A DNA stretch of 64,000 bases, taken from the NCBI GenBank assembly GCA_035771165.1, contig JAWNZC010000014.1, positions 1,711,001 to 1,775,000 of the forward strand, written 5' to 3'. The DNA comes from Paragorgia papillata (lineage: Eukaryota; Cnidaria; Anthozoa; Scleralcyonacea; Coralliidae). Positions within the stretch are counted from its first letter, which is position 1. Each line of letters starts with the position of its first letter. Position numbers and translations under genes: made by a program. Positions 40,091-52,500 of the stretch are shown one piece after another. The notes beneath the pieces are model-generated. The model worked only from the letters and a program-made list of their open reading frames with translations. It was not told where the DNA came from and made no database searches.

Positions 40091-40648
40091 ATTTGATCAT
40101 ATGAGTAAGAGGTTTAGAAATAAAATCAATGGAATGTTTAACGGCAAACATAACGGCATATATGCATGATATGACATATAGCTCACTACAATGCCAACTG
40201 GAAATTTAGACGACAAGCAACAATTATAACAAACCAAGTTGGAGAGTAGAATTAGGCCTGTACGATTAAACACTCTAGTTGAGACGTTAATTTAAAATGG
40301 AATCGTGTTAGCCTAACGTTACTAAGACTAACTAAAGCTAACATGCATGATTATTTTCTTTCCTCTAACAATTACATGTAATCTTTATAGTGTATACATA
40401 TTGTGTAATAAACAGTGTGACAAGTGCATGGTTATCACTGATCATCAGTATCACACTGTTCATCGCATACTATATATGGAGTATTTTGATTTCTTACTCT
40501 TGAAGTTTTTTCTCTGTACATTAAATAAAAAAACAAAAAAAACAAATACTTTCATTGCAGACGAGTCATGAAATAAGATGGTGATCAATTAAGCTTTACT
40601 TGCGATAATATTTTTTTTACTACACTCGTGACAATTGATTAACCCTTA

Positions 40649-40741
40649 GCCCCGTTTACACTAGAGCACATTGTTATTCATCCTCATGGGAATAAAAAAC
40701 AACGCGAATCCGGATATTTTTGCTCTTGTGTAAACGGGGCC
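40649..40741. mobile_element. Short PIF/Harbinger-like MITE, copy 1 of a pair
   Basis: 93 bp, ends GCCCCGTTTACACTAGAGCA and TGTGTAAACGGGGC, with TTA at 40646-40648 and 40742-40744. The interior has CATCCTCATGGGAATAAAAA. Confidence 0.8.
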
Positions 40742-40760
40742 TTAGTAACCCTTCTACTTA

Positions 40761-40870
40761 GACCCCGTTTACACTGGAGCAAACGTATCCGGATTCACAT
40801 TGGTTTTTATTCCCATGAGGATGAAAAACAATGTGAATCCGGATACTTTTGCTCTAGTGTAAACGGGGCC
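40761..40870. mobile_element. Short PIF/Harbinger-like MITE, copy 2 of a pair
   Basis: 110 bp, ends ACCCCGTTTACACTGGAGCA and CTCTAGTGTAAACGGGGCC, with TTA at 40758-40760 and 40871-40873. It is inverted in its middle relative to copy 1 (TTTTTATTCCCATGAGGATG). Confidence 0.8.
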
Positions 40871-40879
40871 TTAATTACT

Positions 40880-41195
40880 TTGGCACTTAATTTTCCCCGC
40901 TATAGCTACGGCAATATATAGCTCAACCATTCAAGGTCGGATTTTTTGCTGGACTATATTATTCGTGTAATTGCGAAAAAATTGTTTAGCTAGCTCGACT
41001 GTTCAAGGGTCTTCAAGGTCAGATTTTTGCTTAAACTCGTCGCAATCGACCCAATTATACCCATGCATGTAGGTATATATAACTCATATAATACATTCAC
41101 TCAAACACTATAGGATGGAATCTACTGATATACAACAACCCGACTTGTTACCTAATTGTAATGTTAAGTATTGAACTGACTTATGTCGCAATGTC

Positions 41196-41234
<39 letters not shown>

Positions 41235-43020
41235 CGTAGGAGACTTTAATCGGACATATACGCTTGCATGTTGCATGTATAGCCTATTTAGGAGTATAAG
41301 GACATCAAGCCGGATCTGATTGTATCCTGCCGACGGCCGACAATTAGCATTGCTCATTGTTTTTCAATTACCGCATGAGAAAGTGATATAGTGTATACCA
41401 AAGGGGCGCCTTTTCCAAGTTTTGCATGAGTGTTGATTTTACCTTATATAGCCGTTGGTATTTCCTTCTCAGTTCTGTTTAAATTCCTAGGCCTACTCCT
41501 TACTGCTTGTTATCTGCTTCCAGTATTCGCCTCACCCATTGCAGCTGTATCGGTTGTAATACGTTAAATTATAAAATAACTTTCATTGTCTGGACTGCCT
41601 GCATCAAGAGTATGAAAAACGGTCAGTTTGATGTCGACAAACTTTCCAAACTTCCTAACTTTAAAAAGACAAAACTTAGTTTTTTGCTTATTTTGTAATA
41701 ATAAAAGAAATAAAACATGCACGCATGTCAGAATTGCCAACTAGGTAAATCCCAGGTAAAGACATTTAATACTGTATGTTCTGCATGGTAAGAGTTTAGC
41801 TACCAGAAATAAACTTAATTGGTAATGAAAATCTTGACATATCAAGTTTTAAAAGCAGATCTGGATAGGAGTTTTGCAAAGAATTTTTCAAACCGAAAAT
41901 ATATGTTTGCGTCCACAAATTGTAATAGGGAAAATTTGTGCAGGTCACCACGTTTATTTACTTTACTATTCATTTTTCAACAATAATAATAAACGTGCAT
42001 ATGTTATGGTGGATTCTCGTCATTACAGTAAGTTCCCAAGTCGCTGGCCGCGTTAATTTCAGGATTAGCGTTCATCCCGCGGTCGCCAATTTTGGGTAGC
42101 CGTTACTTTCAGGCCGCTATTTTCAGGTAGCAAAAATGTGTTAGTATGACAGCTAGATGATGCAAATACGATGAATTAGTACCACACATGCCTATTTGGC
42201 GAGTTTCGTTCTGTTTAGTTTTACAAGGACACGAATTTGAACTGCATGTGTAGATATTAAAACCTTATATATTACATGCATTCATGCATATACACGTGTT
42301 TATATATACCGTTGCAGAGGCTCTAAGGGTTTGTGGCTTGAGAAATCATGTCAGTCCAATTACTGTTTGGTAAGCATCTTTTCCGGACAAAAAGTTATAT
42401 CGGTTAAATGCAACGCGTTATACTTTCGGTTAATCGTTCCTTTTGGGTATGCATGACCGTTACTTTCGGGGGGACGCTCTTTTGGGAACTCTATAAGGTA
42501 TTTCAATATCTCTCAAGGTCAAATTCTCCAAAGTCATTCAAGGTAAACACGATGCGCCTACAAACGACCCCAAGGTCAACCAAGGTTATGCCAAGGTATT
42601 CTTGTTTCTTTATCTTTGTTCATCCAAAATGGCTATTACTATACGAAACTCGCTCAAACGTCAAACGACCAGTAATATCAATAGGGCTAACGGAGAATTT
42701 CCCAACGCCCCACATCTTGATCGGCCCAAAAAATGACTGAATAAAAACTGTGAATCAAAAAGATGTTTGTTTCATACGTGTGATTTGATTGGTGCAAGGG
42801 ATTTCGAAAACTTTTTTGTGGCGCTTGACTAATAGTTTATAATGCATTTCACTTCAATATTATTATTCATATGTCTGCGCCCTGCGGGTAATCATGACAA
42901 TTAAATAAAGGAAAATAAAAAAAAGTATTATATATTTTTTAATTATATAAAATAGCATGGTCAACACTCGAAAATAAATTTCATATTTCCGCACATTCAT
43001 GCATGCATGTATTATTTTCT
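40880..43020. other. AT-rich spacer, no gene recognised
   Basis: It contains (TA)n at 41198-41233 and repeated GCATGCATG-type text. 42408-42740 is open for 110 codons on the plus strand but has no family resemblance, and its surroundings (GTTACTTTCGG, GTTACTTTCAGG repeats near 42100-42470) look repetitive. Confidence 0.45.
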
Positions 43021-43022
43021 AT

Positions 43023-43218
43023 ATAGACCACTTTCATAATGGCGACTAATTTGAATCAGAGCCCATGCAGTGATTTGAATATACTTTTATGCATGTAGAT
43101 CTTAATAAGCCTTTCTTGCCTCAGTTGTGTGTCTGTTATTCAAAAAAAAATATACGAGGCCAGAAAGGCTAATTTAGATGCATGTAAAAGAATATTTAAA
43201 GTCGTGGTCATTATGAAA
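43023..43218. repeat. MITE-like inverted repeat
   Basis: GACCACTTTCATAATGGCGA at the left mirrors GTGGTCATTATGAAATTG at the right; the inner AAGCCTTTCTTGCCTC mirrors GAGGCCAGAAAGGCTAATTT. Related to the insertion at about 13185-13345. Confidence 0.6.
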
Positions 43219-43756
43219 TTGCCAGAGACGAGAGATTACTATATATAATTCGACTTCAACAATTTGCGATCGTGTCATGCATCATTTACATTTTCAAGTT
43301 CAAAACTTTGATCAACTCACGCTTGGACTGCCCATGGTATGGACGCCCCACACATTACACAATTATTAATGTTTTAAAAATATAAATTTTATGTCAGCCA
43401 CAAGTTGACTATTAAAGCACCAACAATAACAATAATTTGTATTTACTATAGTAGAAAATACGTTCTCGGAGTTTTAGGTAACCTCGTCCCCAGATCTCGC
43501 GCACCTGCCTCCTCCACAGGCTCTTATATTAAGAAAATTATTTCTAAGTTATAAATCTCTTTGTTTGAGCGAAGCTTGCGATCGCAATTGTGAAGCAAGT
43601 AGGTGCCAGGGAACTATAGTCTAGAGCAAGCAAAGCGACTGGGTACGCAAATTATATCACTCGTTCCGGTTGTCTAGTAGGCTCGCTGTGTAGATTTACG
43701 ATAATTTACATTTACATATCAGTCAAAATACATGTAAATCGGTTTCATTATTTAAC

Positions 43757-44060
43757 TTTTAAGAAATAGAAAATGGCCGCCCGTGTTTATATAGCCTGAT
43801 GCAAACACGAGAGTGAGTTGGGAGAATTCGAAAGTTTATGTGAACCCGAGCCGTAGGCGAGGGTTTACATAAGTACTTTCGAATTCTCCCAACTCACTCG
43901 AGTGTTTGCATCAGGTTATATAAACACAGGGCATCCATTTTCTATTTCTTTTATGAAATAAGGCTAAAAAATGTGCCGTGACATCACAACCGTGTTTACA
44001 TAGCCTGATATAAACACGGTAATTGACCAATTACAGCGTGCGTAAGACGCAACCTATTTT
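43757..44060. repeat. MITE family copy 2 (reverse)
   Basis: Reverse-complement copy of 28651-28950, from AAGAAATAGAAAATGGCCGC to ACGCAACCTATTTTC, with the same internal palindrome. Confidence 0.75.
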
Positions 44061-44229
44061 CTAATACATCATTCAACCGCTACCAATATAATATACGGGG
44101 AATCAGCGTATATAATTATGAAAATAATAATAATTTAGTATTAGTCCCACATTTTATATTCTAAGTGGCGTGCCATAAATAGCCGTTCTGATCATCATTT
44201 GTATCTTCATCAGTTGGCATCTTCATCTT

Positions 44230-44965
44230 GTATGAGGACGCTACCAGCGTACCTTACTCACGATAGTTGAAGGTCGTCAGGTCGTCTCGTTACCGCTTTC
44301 CATCTTGCTCTGTCTCCGCACATCTCCAAATCAATCGACTTTCCATCTTCCTTGATGCAGGCCTTCCACCTCTGTCTCGGTCTTTCTCGCGGCCTTTTTC
44401 CCTCTTCTCCTCTGTCTGCTGCCCACTTAATCAATTCATCGTCCTCACGCCTTCGTACATGACCGTACCATCTCATTCTGCTTTCTTGCACATTATCTCT
44501 CATCTGCACCACCCACAACATCCCTTCGCACCTCTTCGTTCTTCACTCTGTCCCTCCTGCTGACCCCTCTTATCGCCCTCAACCATTTCATCTCCGCAAC
44601 TTCCACGTCTCATGCAGATCCATAGAGGGCTGCAGGTCTAATCTTGTAGATCTGTTTCTTCAGTCTTACAGGCATCCCTCTGTCATACATGACCCCGCAG
44701 ACGTTGTTCCACGCTGCACCTATTCCCTGCACCCTTGCTCGTATTTCCCGATCCAGACCTCCTTGCTCTTGGACCCAGCTCCCAAGGACCAATTAGGTAT
44801 TTAATTCAGTGCCTGGCCCTTTATAGCGATGGATATCCTCGGTGCTGGTTCCGTACGCGTTACTACCATAACCTCCGTCTTAGACTGGCTCATCTTCAAA
44901 CCATGGCTGCGCAGTTCTTCGTTCCGGCATTTGTTAGTGGTCCTTCGTATATGCACCTCTTTCCA
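44230..44965 (-). pseudogene. C-terminal fragment of non-LTR reverse transcriptase
   Basis: The minus strand reads LRSHGLKMSQSKTEVM (about 44880-44940), a stop, then RGMPVRLKKQIYK (44610-44792) and, after a frame break, RMRWYGHVRRREDDELIKW...PRQRWKACI (44258-44521). This order (KTEVM, PVRLK, RWYGHV) is typical of the C-terminal portion of many animal non-LTR polymerases, different from the CR1-like element at 38480-40090. It lacks the catalytic palm and is broken. Confidence 0.8.
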
Positions 44966-45073
44966 CTTCGGCATAAACAATAATTTTTTTAGTCATATAT
45001 GATTAAATGCTATCCCAAACACTACGTGCGTGATCTTTACGTAATTTTTCGCTTTAACTTTGCTTCTTCAGAG

Positions 45074-45144
45074 TAATTTAATTGTTCGCTTTAACTTGGC
45101 TTCTTCAGTGTGAAGAAGGAAAGTTAAAGCGAACAATTAAATTA
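45074..45144. repeat. Short hairpin
   Basis: Arms TAATTTAATTGTTCGCTTTA and TAAAGCGAACAATTAAATTA, with a loop rich in CTTCTTC/GAAGAAG. No gene context explains it. Confidence 0.7.
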
Positions 45145-45431
45145 CGCGAAGTTCACGTAACAATGAAGGTGGAAAGTTAAGCGAAGTTCTTCTTTCGCGC
45201 CAAAGACAAATGATTTAGAGTTGTAAATACCGTCAGGTTGTTCAAAGCGTGTGACGTATATACATTATCTTCACTGTCGATGGCCAATGGAAGTATCAAG
45301 AAACCACTTAAGCTTGTGCGTCTTCACCTTCACTGTTAATAACATTGAAACTACCGCTGACCCTGCTCTGTATGATAATCTTACTTTTGCTGTTTACAAC
45401 CGAACTCGATCCATATCCTGGATGGTAAACA

Positions 45432-46501
45432 CAGTGAACTCGATGTAAGTTAAAATGTGATACCTGGAACGCTAACGTCCAGTCATTCGGGGGGCAAAAA
45501 GTGAGGCAAAAAGTTCCAGGCCCTTGCGCGGTTTGCAGGTAGATTTCAGTCTCCCACAAAATGTTTTTTTACACGATCACCGGTCTTGAGCGAACCGCGA
45601 AGGCTCGAAAAGGTTTGAAAAATTGTTTATTGAATCATTTTATCACGCTTTGCTAAACGTGCATTTTAAATTTTGATTGGTTGTGCTATGCTGCCGAACT
45701 AATTATGCAGTAATTGTTTATTTGTTGCTATAGTAAAAGTCATTGTCTTTTCAAAACGTGCACGAAGTTTGTCAGTCAAGAAATTAAATCAAACTTTTCG
45801 TTATAATATAAACCATATATTATTATTATTAAAGTATATTAGAGTTTCGTTACTCCAAAGAGGATACAAAAAATCAACACAAACTTAGTACAGAATATGC
45901 CGTTAGTGCCAGTTTCATGTGTCGTTTTGTTTAAAAAGCATTCCGCATTCGTACCGAAAACAACAACTAGCCATGAGTAAACGTGAAAAATAAACAATCT
46001 AGTTGTCAGGTATTTCTTAAAATATCATTAGTTACAAAAGGCCGTTTAACAAAACCGAACAAGAAATTAAAGGAGCAGAAATAAGAAAATGACATTAGAT
46101 GTATATTATGAAATATCAAGTATCAATACGTCTTCAAACTCGTACAAGAATAGCTTTCTCACTCTTGTTCTCACCTTTTCAGCTGACCGTTTTCTCAGCC
46201 TATTTTCATCCCTAGCTCAATTTACTGTATAGTTTTGGACTGCTATACAATAAATAAAACAACAACAGCACTGCACAACAATGGAAAACCATTAAATGCA
46301 CGTTTAGTCTGATAAATAATTTTTTCAAACCTTTTTTCGAGCCTTCGCAGTTCGCTCAAGACGGGCGGCCGTGTAAAAAACATTTTGTGGGAGACTGAAA
46401 CCTACCTGCAAACCGCGCAGGGGCCTGGAACTTTTTGCCTCACTTTTCGGTTCTTCGTTAGCGTTCCAGGTATCAGATATTAACTTACATCGAGTTCACT
46501 G
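45432..46501. mobile_element. hAT-like foldback element with perfect 8-bp duplication
   Basis: 1070 bp, ends CAGTGAACTCGATGTAAGTT and AACTTACATCGAGTTCACTG, flanked by GGTAAACA at 45424-45431 and 46502-46509. The inverted ends continue for over 100 bp (CCTGGAACGCTAACG; AAGTTCCAGGCCC; GGTTTGCAGGT). No transposase. A diverged copy is nested in another element at 56639-57986. Confidence 0.88.
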
Positions 46502-46599
46502 GGTAAACATTACATGTAAGTTGATTGAGCACTCGCACACTATATGCTCTTTCATTTTCATTAAAATATCGCTTTTTTCACAAAATGGCTGCTATAAAG

Positions 46600-47960
46600 T
46601 TCCTTATTACCAAGTTCTATCTTTGGTCAGTCGAAGAGAGCCAGTGGTCTAGTAAACCTTTTATTTCGAACCTAAATACAAAGTTGATCAAAGTCATAGA
46701 TATTACCTTCTCAATTTGTTGCGTTTTATTAAAGCGAGATTTCATTCCTCCATTCACGTAAACAGATAATTTTTCTCGAATGGCCGTCATGGGATGAAGT
46801 TCTTCAGGTACACGTTGCAATCACTAGCTGCTGCCTCTATAGATGCTCCGGACATTCAAGAATTCCGCTTGTCATTCGAAGTTTGGTTACAACTATAATT
46901 CTATCGTCTGTATACTCAGTGCTTCGTTATTAAAAAGTTCGTGTTGCTTCTTTACGTGAAACTGCCTTGGCAGACGCCAAATTCTCCTCCAAAGTGATTT
47001 TCAATCTTCGGATTGTGTGTGCAAGTTCCAACCACAAAGCTAAAAGCTTCGTTAAAGACAGAATGGTAACCGTACGCTCCGTCGGTTTGACAGCTCTCTT
47101 TTGGTTGTTCTTGTACAGAAGTAGGCTCATAATTAGACAAGTTAGTATCGACGGACAGATTAGACGGCAGACTCTTTTTTTGAGGAAACTGATGCTGACG
47201 TATAATTACATTTATAAGGAAAACTCTTCCATGGTTTAATTTTCTATAGGGTTTCCTAATAATGAAGTTTTGGTAATTAACTGTAGCATTTTCAAATGTA
47301 AATTAGAAACAGGTTCTAGTTTTAACATTTAAAAATTCTGCAGTTAAAAACTTAATAGTGTTTGTTGCAGAATAAATCTGAAGGCTATCTTTGGCCAGTC
47401 GAAGAGTTCCAGTGGTGTTTTGATAAAATCGCACCTGAATGCAAAGGTGATCAAACTGTCACAGATGTTATACCTTTGCCATCCGTTGCGTTTCATTAAA
47501 GCAAGATTTCATTCCATTCACGTAAACAGATAATATTTCTCGAATGGCTGGCATAGCATGAAGTTCTTCAAGGTATACAACTTGCAGTCATTAGCGGCTG
47601 CCTCTGGATGCTTCAAGTCATTCGAAATTTGGTTGCAACAATTCTATATCGTCTGCATGTACCAGTGCTTTGTTCTTAAAAAGCTTTTGTTGCTTCTTTA
47701 TACGTGAAACTTTAAACGATGCCTTGGCAGATGCCAAACTTTCCTCCGAAGTAATTTTTAATCTTCGAATTGCGTGTGCCAGTTTCAACCGCAAGGCCAA
47801 AATTAAGCTTCGTTAAAGACAGCAGGACACCGTACGTTCCTTCGGCTTGATTATTCTCTTCTGGTTGTTCTTGTACAAAAGTATATAGGTTCATCATTGG
47901 GCAAGTGAGTATCGACCAGTGACGGACAGATTTAGACGACAGACTCCTTCCTTGAGAACA
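46600..47960. repeat. Two diverged direct copies of a block of about 550 bp
   Basis: 46617-47170 and 47385-47960 are parallel: TCTTTGGTCAGTCGAAGAG / TCTTTGGCCAGTCGAAGAG, CACGTAAACAGATAAT, and GGTTGTTCTTGTACA in both. On the minus strand both contain a related stretch (LAHTIRRLKIT / LAHAIRRLKIT, then ASAKA), interrupted differently by frame breaks. I do not recognise the family. It is probably a duplicated pseudogene or old transposon coding region. Confidence 0.5.
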
Positions 47961-48139
47961 CTAATGCTGCTCAGAATGTTTTTACGGGCAAACCATCACA
48001 TCAAGCTTGAATTTGATGTTGTTCAATATATAGACAAAAAAAGTCGCAAATTGATTGTTAGAGAATTCAATTCTCTTGCAAACCATTTGCGATATTTTCG
48101 GTCTGTCTTTCAAGTTTGTTGGCCGGCAGTATAGTCAGA

Positions 48140-49000
48140 AGCTTTGTTCCACAGCATACCAAGTGTGGCGTTAAGAAAATTGATAATAACTGAAGATATC
48201 TTAACTGTGAGAGCATATAGCGATACCTTGAGCTGACTAAATGAATTTCTGTGAAAAACTGTAAAGTTCTGTGATTTAGATATTCAACGGTATTTAATTA
48301 GTAGGTGTACAGTAAGTGTAATTTCAATTAATTAAGTCAATTTTTTTTGTGTTAAACATCAAACCTCAAATTTTCTGGAAAAATTTCTGGAAAAAATTGG
48401 ATCCAAAAAATTTCCTGGGAACGCACCGATACTTTTTCCACCTCTAGATTTTGCCTACTTTATGGGACGGGTGGCGGTGACTATTATTATACGGTGTATA
48501 CCATTTATACGCTAAAGATCTAATGGGCTTATTGTAGCTCGAAATTCCGATAAAGACCTACCTAATATGAACGAGTTTTCTGATTGGCTATATATAAGTA
48601 ACCAATCACATTGTCACTTATCAATTCGTTCCCATACTAGGGTTGGGAAGGAAGGTGATGACCCCGAAATTACGTAATTCCGTTTGTAGGGTAGCAGTTC
48701 TCCGTTTTAGCTTGCCTTTATTATACATCGCAACACACTGCTTACACAGCCATTTGGATTGGCGATGTTTATTCGTGCAAAAAACATTTTGGGGTTAGTG
48801 GCACTTTAAAACCAAGTTTAGCTACTGTACTATAGGCAAACTGGTGATATACCTTTTGATATCAGAATTTGAGAATATAAAGAACATGAATATGTTATAT
48901 TTAAAGACAACAATGATGTCTTTGCTTGTCGAAAATCATGTCCATAATAAATACATTAAGTTTCAAATATAATTAATATGTTTTAAAACGTTTGTCACCA
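48140..49000. other. Spacer, nothing recognised
   Basis: AT-rich, without a convincing exon, inverted repeat end or RNA gene on either strand. Confidence 0.4.
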
Positions 49001-49008
49001 AGGCAAGA

Positions 49009-49113
49009 AATTTATGTTTTTAATAGCCCAGATATTAAACATAAATTTCAATGCAGATTAAACGCCAAACCTGATCCAAAACACTTTTTGGATCAGGTTT
49101 GGCGTTTAATCTG
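49009..49113. repeat. Two adjacent hairpins
   Basis: The first has arms GAAATTTATGTTT and AAACATAAATTTC. The second (49054-49113) has perfect 28-nt arms starting CAGATTAAACGCCAAACC with a 4-nt loop (CACT). They lie about 450 bp beyond the PPP1R11 stop on its 3' side. Confidence 0.8.
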
Positions 49114-49226
49114 TGTTTCTTTGTACATATATAAATATCATGTACCACAAGAGATCTCAAAATTCAATCATCACACGGTTCTAAAACATACCCTGTCTCC
49201 TCCTCTCATCGCGGCTCCAATAACAG

Positions 49227-49522
49227 CTGGTATAGAGCATCCAGAATTTCACATTACAACATTAAAGCTCATACAGGTCGTTCTGTCCATGTGTCCAATC
49301 ATGTCTTTTATGTTTTGGGCGACTTTTCCAACTTGAAATTATTTATAACGATTACAGATAAGAAAAGTTCTCCGCTGGTATAGAGCATCCAGAATTTCAC
49401 ATTACAACATTAAAGCTCATACAGGTCGTTCTGTTCATGTGTCCAATCTTGTCTTTTATGTTTTGGGCGACTTTTCCAACTTGAAATTATTCATAACGAT
49501 TACAGATAAGAAAAGTTCTCCA
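49227..49522. repeat. 148-bp tandem duplication
   Basis: CTGGTATAGAGCATCCAGAA begins at 49227 and again at 49375. The two units are nearly identical through GATAAGAAAAGTTCTCC, and a third begins at about 49523 before diverging into PPP1R11 exon 3. Confidence 0.85.
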
Positions 49523-49562
49523 GCAGGTATTGAGGATTCCATGTCAGTTCGAATAAATCTTT

Positions 49563-52500
49563 CTAGTTTTCTTCTGGCTTTTCATTATGTCTGTGTTTCT
49601 TTTTATGGCCTGGGCAGTAAGCATTGGGACCTTCACCATCGTCTGACTCACTTTCTGATGACGATTCTCCAAACATACGAGGTTTTTCATAGACACAGCA
49701 ACCTGAGACAAAGATAAGCAAGAAGGCAAAGCAGAGAGAATATTTGCTCAACTTTAGACATCATGTTACCGTGAACCTTAGCGCATCCGCCCATTCCACC
49801 GCGGTCGCAGATACCTTAAGCCCCGCATCAAATTTAAAGCTTATAAAATTTGTGATTACACTGTCAAATAATTTTCGGTTTTAATGAGTAAACGATTTTC
49901 CCACTATCCCATGCACGAACGTTGTACTCATGATCGCTATTCACAAACTCAGTTATCCCAAAGTAATTTTTGACTTCTTCATTTGATTCCTTCCAGGGAA
50001 TCCTAATACATTTGAAGGGCTAAAAAACAGTGTTTTTTATTTTATGTTTTTTTTGCCATATTAGTCGAGAATATGTCATCTTTTATCTTACTCAGTGCCA
50101 AGATGGCAGTGGCCGCAAACTCATAAACATGGTGAAAAATCGCACTGTAATCTTTATGTTGAGTGACATTTTGTAATAGCAACTAAAGCAAACACAATAC
50201 AGGCAGTCAGCCACGACCAGAATTTTTAAATCATCAATTATTACATACATGTACGCTCTGCAGTGGTAAGGTGACCATTATTTACATTGCACAAACGTAC
50301 TGTACTCACATTTGGAAGATTTTTTCCCCATAAACTCATTGTCAACTGTTCCAGCATTCCACTGCACTTTTTTATTATTCTTTGGTTTTCGCAATTTCAG
50401 TACTTGAGATGGAGGCGGAGCCTGCAACAGAAAAAATAAATAATAAATTACACAGTATACACAATCTGTCAATCATAATCATGTTATGTAGAAACTGCAT
50501 AAACACATATATAGTGTACAAGTATCAAAACCCACTCACCCCACACTTAATCTTGATCAGGGGTGTCGCCAGCCCTGGAAAAGTGTGTGGGGGGGGGGGG
50601 AGACTAGGTAATGACGCACCCTTTTGAGCAGTGGAAATGACATTCTAGGGCCCACTTTCAGGGGTCATCATAGGAAGAATTTAGAACTGCTCATTCTCAA
50701 ATTTTCCCCAGAAATGTTTTGAAATTTGGGGTGTCTGAAATGACATTTCCTGCGTTCTAACAACAGACGGACATTATCCGGCACAAAAAGGGTAACTGTC
50801 TGGCACAACTGCTTTTGTGTCGGACAGTTTGTCCGGCAGCGTATGATACTCCTACTCCTATGATACTCCTGTTTGCAACTGCATTTGAATATTACTGGTA
50901 AACAAATTTACTAGAACAAAATCAAAGCTGCTTGTTACATGAAAAAGTAAGCTATAGCTAACCAGCTTCGATGAGTTCACAAGATGAATTTGCAAGATCC
51001 GCATGGCGACAGCTTTGATCGCTTTCGTCCGAAAACATTCCGGAAGACCTGAGTACTAACTCCTTAAAATTCGTCCCAGTTCCATGTTTGCCCGCACTGC
51101 CTGACCCAATGGAAATTTTTGAGTAATGGCTTCTTGCATCAGACTTTTTTCAAAAAAATGGTAATTCTGTAAATTCTAGACCATCTAATAGTGCTGCCGC
51201 CATACGTTTAGATGCAAATAATCAGGAATTTCCAGATCAGGATTCCATAAGCAAGAAGAAACGTGTATTGAAAGTAGTGACTGATGAGAGGTGGATCAAA
51301 TCGGTAATCCTAATTTAGTGATTACCATAATCATTTATAAAATAGGTTGCATCTTACGCACGCTGTGATTGGTCAATTACCGTGTTTATATCAGGCTATG
51401 CAAACACGGTTGTGACGTCATGGCACATTTCTTAGTTTTATTTCATAAACGAAATAGAAAATGGATGCCCTGTGTTTATATAACCTGATGCAAACACTCA
51501 AGTGAGTTTAGGAGAATTCGTACTTTTAGTACGAAAGTACTTTCGAATTCTCCCAACTCACTCTCGTGTTTGCATCAGGCTATATAAACACGGGCGGCCA
51601 TGTTCTATTTCTTAAATATTAATATATTATATATAATATATATTATGTATTACTATTTATAGACCAAAACTCAGACAAACAAACCGAAATTGAATCTCAA
51701 GGGATTTCTAATGAGCAATTTTCTTTTGTTGGAAATGCAAGAATAAATTATAAACTCAGACAAACATGAATTTGACGTCATTACCGCGCTTCGCTATTGG
51801 TGAGGCACCTGGAAAAACTATTTTCAGGCTGCCTTTTAGCAAAATTCTAAAATCAGAAAAACAACTACACAATATTTATAATCTAATGTGTAGAGTTGCA
51901 TGCAGTCTTGTTATTTTCAATATACTGTAATAAAGTAATAAAGTAATTTCTATCATGGCTGAGTAATTGTCTTGTATAACCCTTTCACTACTAAACATCT
52001 TCTCTCAACAAGTAAAATCATCTAGCATTAGCTAGAGAAAAAAAATATACCGGTACAGTAGTTGTATTATTATAAATCAGTTGTCAAAAGACTTTAGTTA
52101 CAACATTTACAACTTAATGGAAACATCAGTTGTACAGTAGTTGTAATTCAATTGGTGATCAATCAGCAACTACTTGTAGTTGTTAAACCAGATTCAACTT
52201 CTACAGCAGTCCTAGATAAAGCATTTTTCTTCTTGGCAGCAAAATCCAAAAATAAATATTTCCTGCTAAACTAAATTAACGATTTCCTGCCTGATAGAAT
52301 TTTTCAATTTTATAAGTTGTGATAGCACCAGACTTGCAAGTTTGTATCTCAAAACCATAATTTATCTGAATGTGGTAACTATACATACTTTGAAATAGCG
52401 AACTTTTTCAATTACTAATTACTTAATACAAGTACTAGCGTCAAAAATCGAAATGCTGAAACAGTTGAATAAGATAAAAGCAGCTTGCATTCTTGCAAAT

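Noticed and set aside
42408..42740. 110-codon open frame
   Set aside because: No family resemblance, no splice context, repetitive surroundings.
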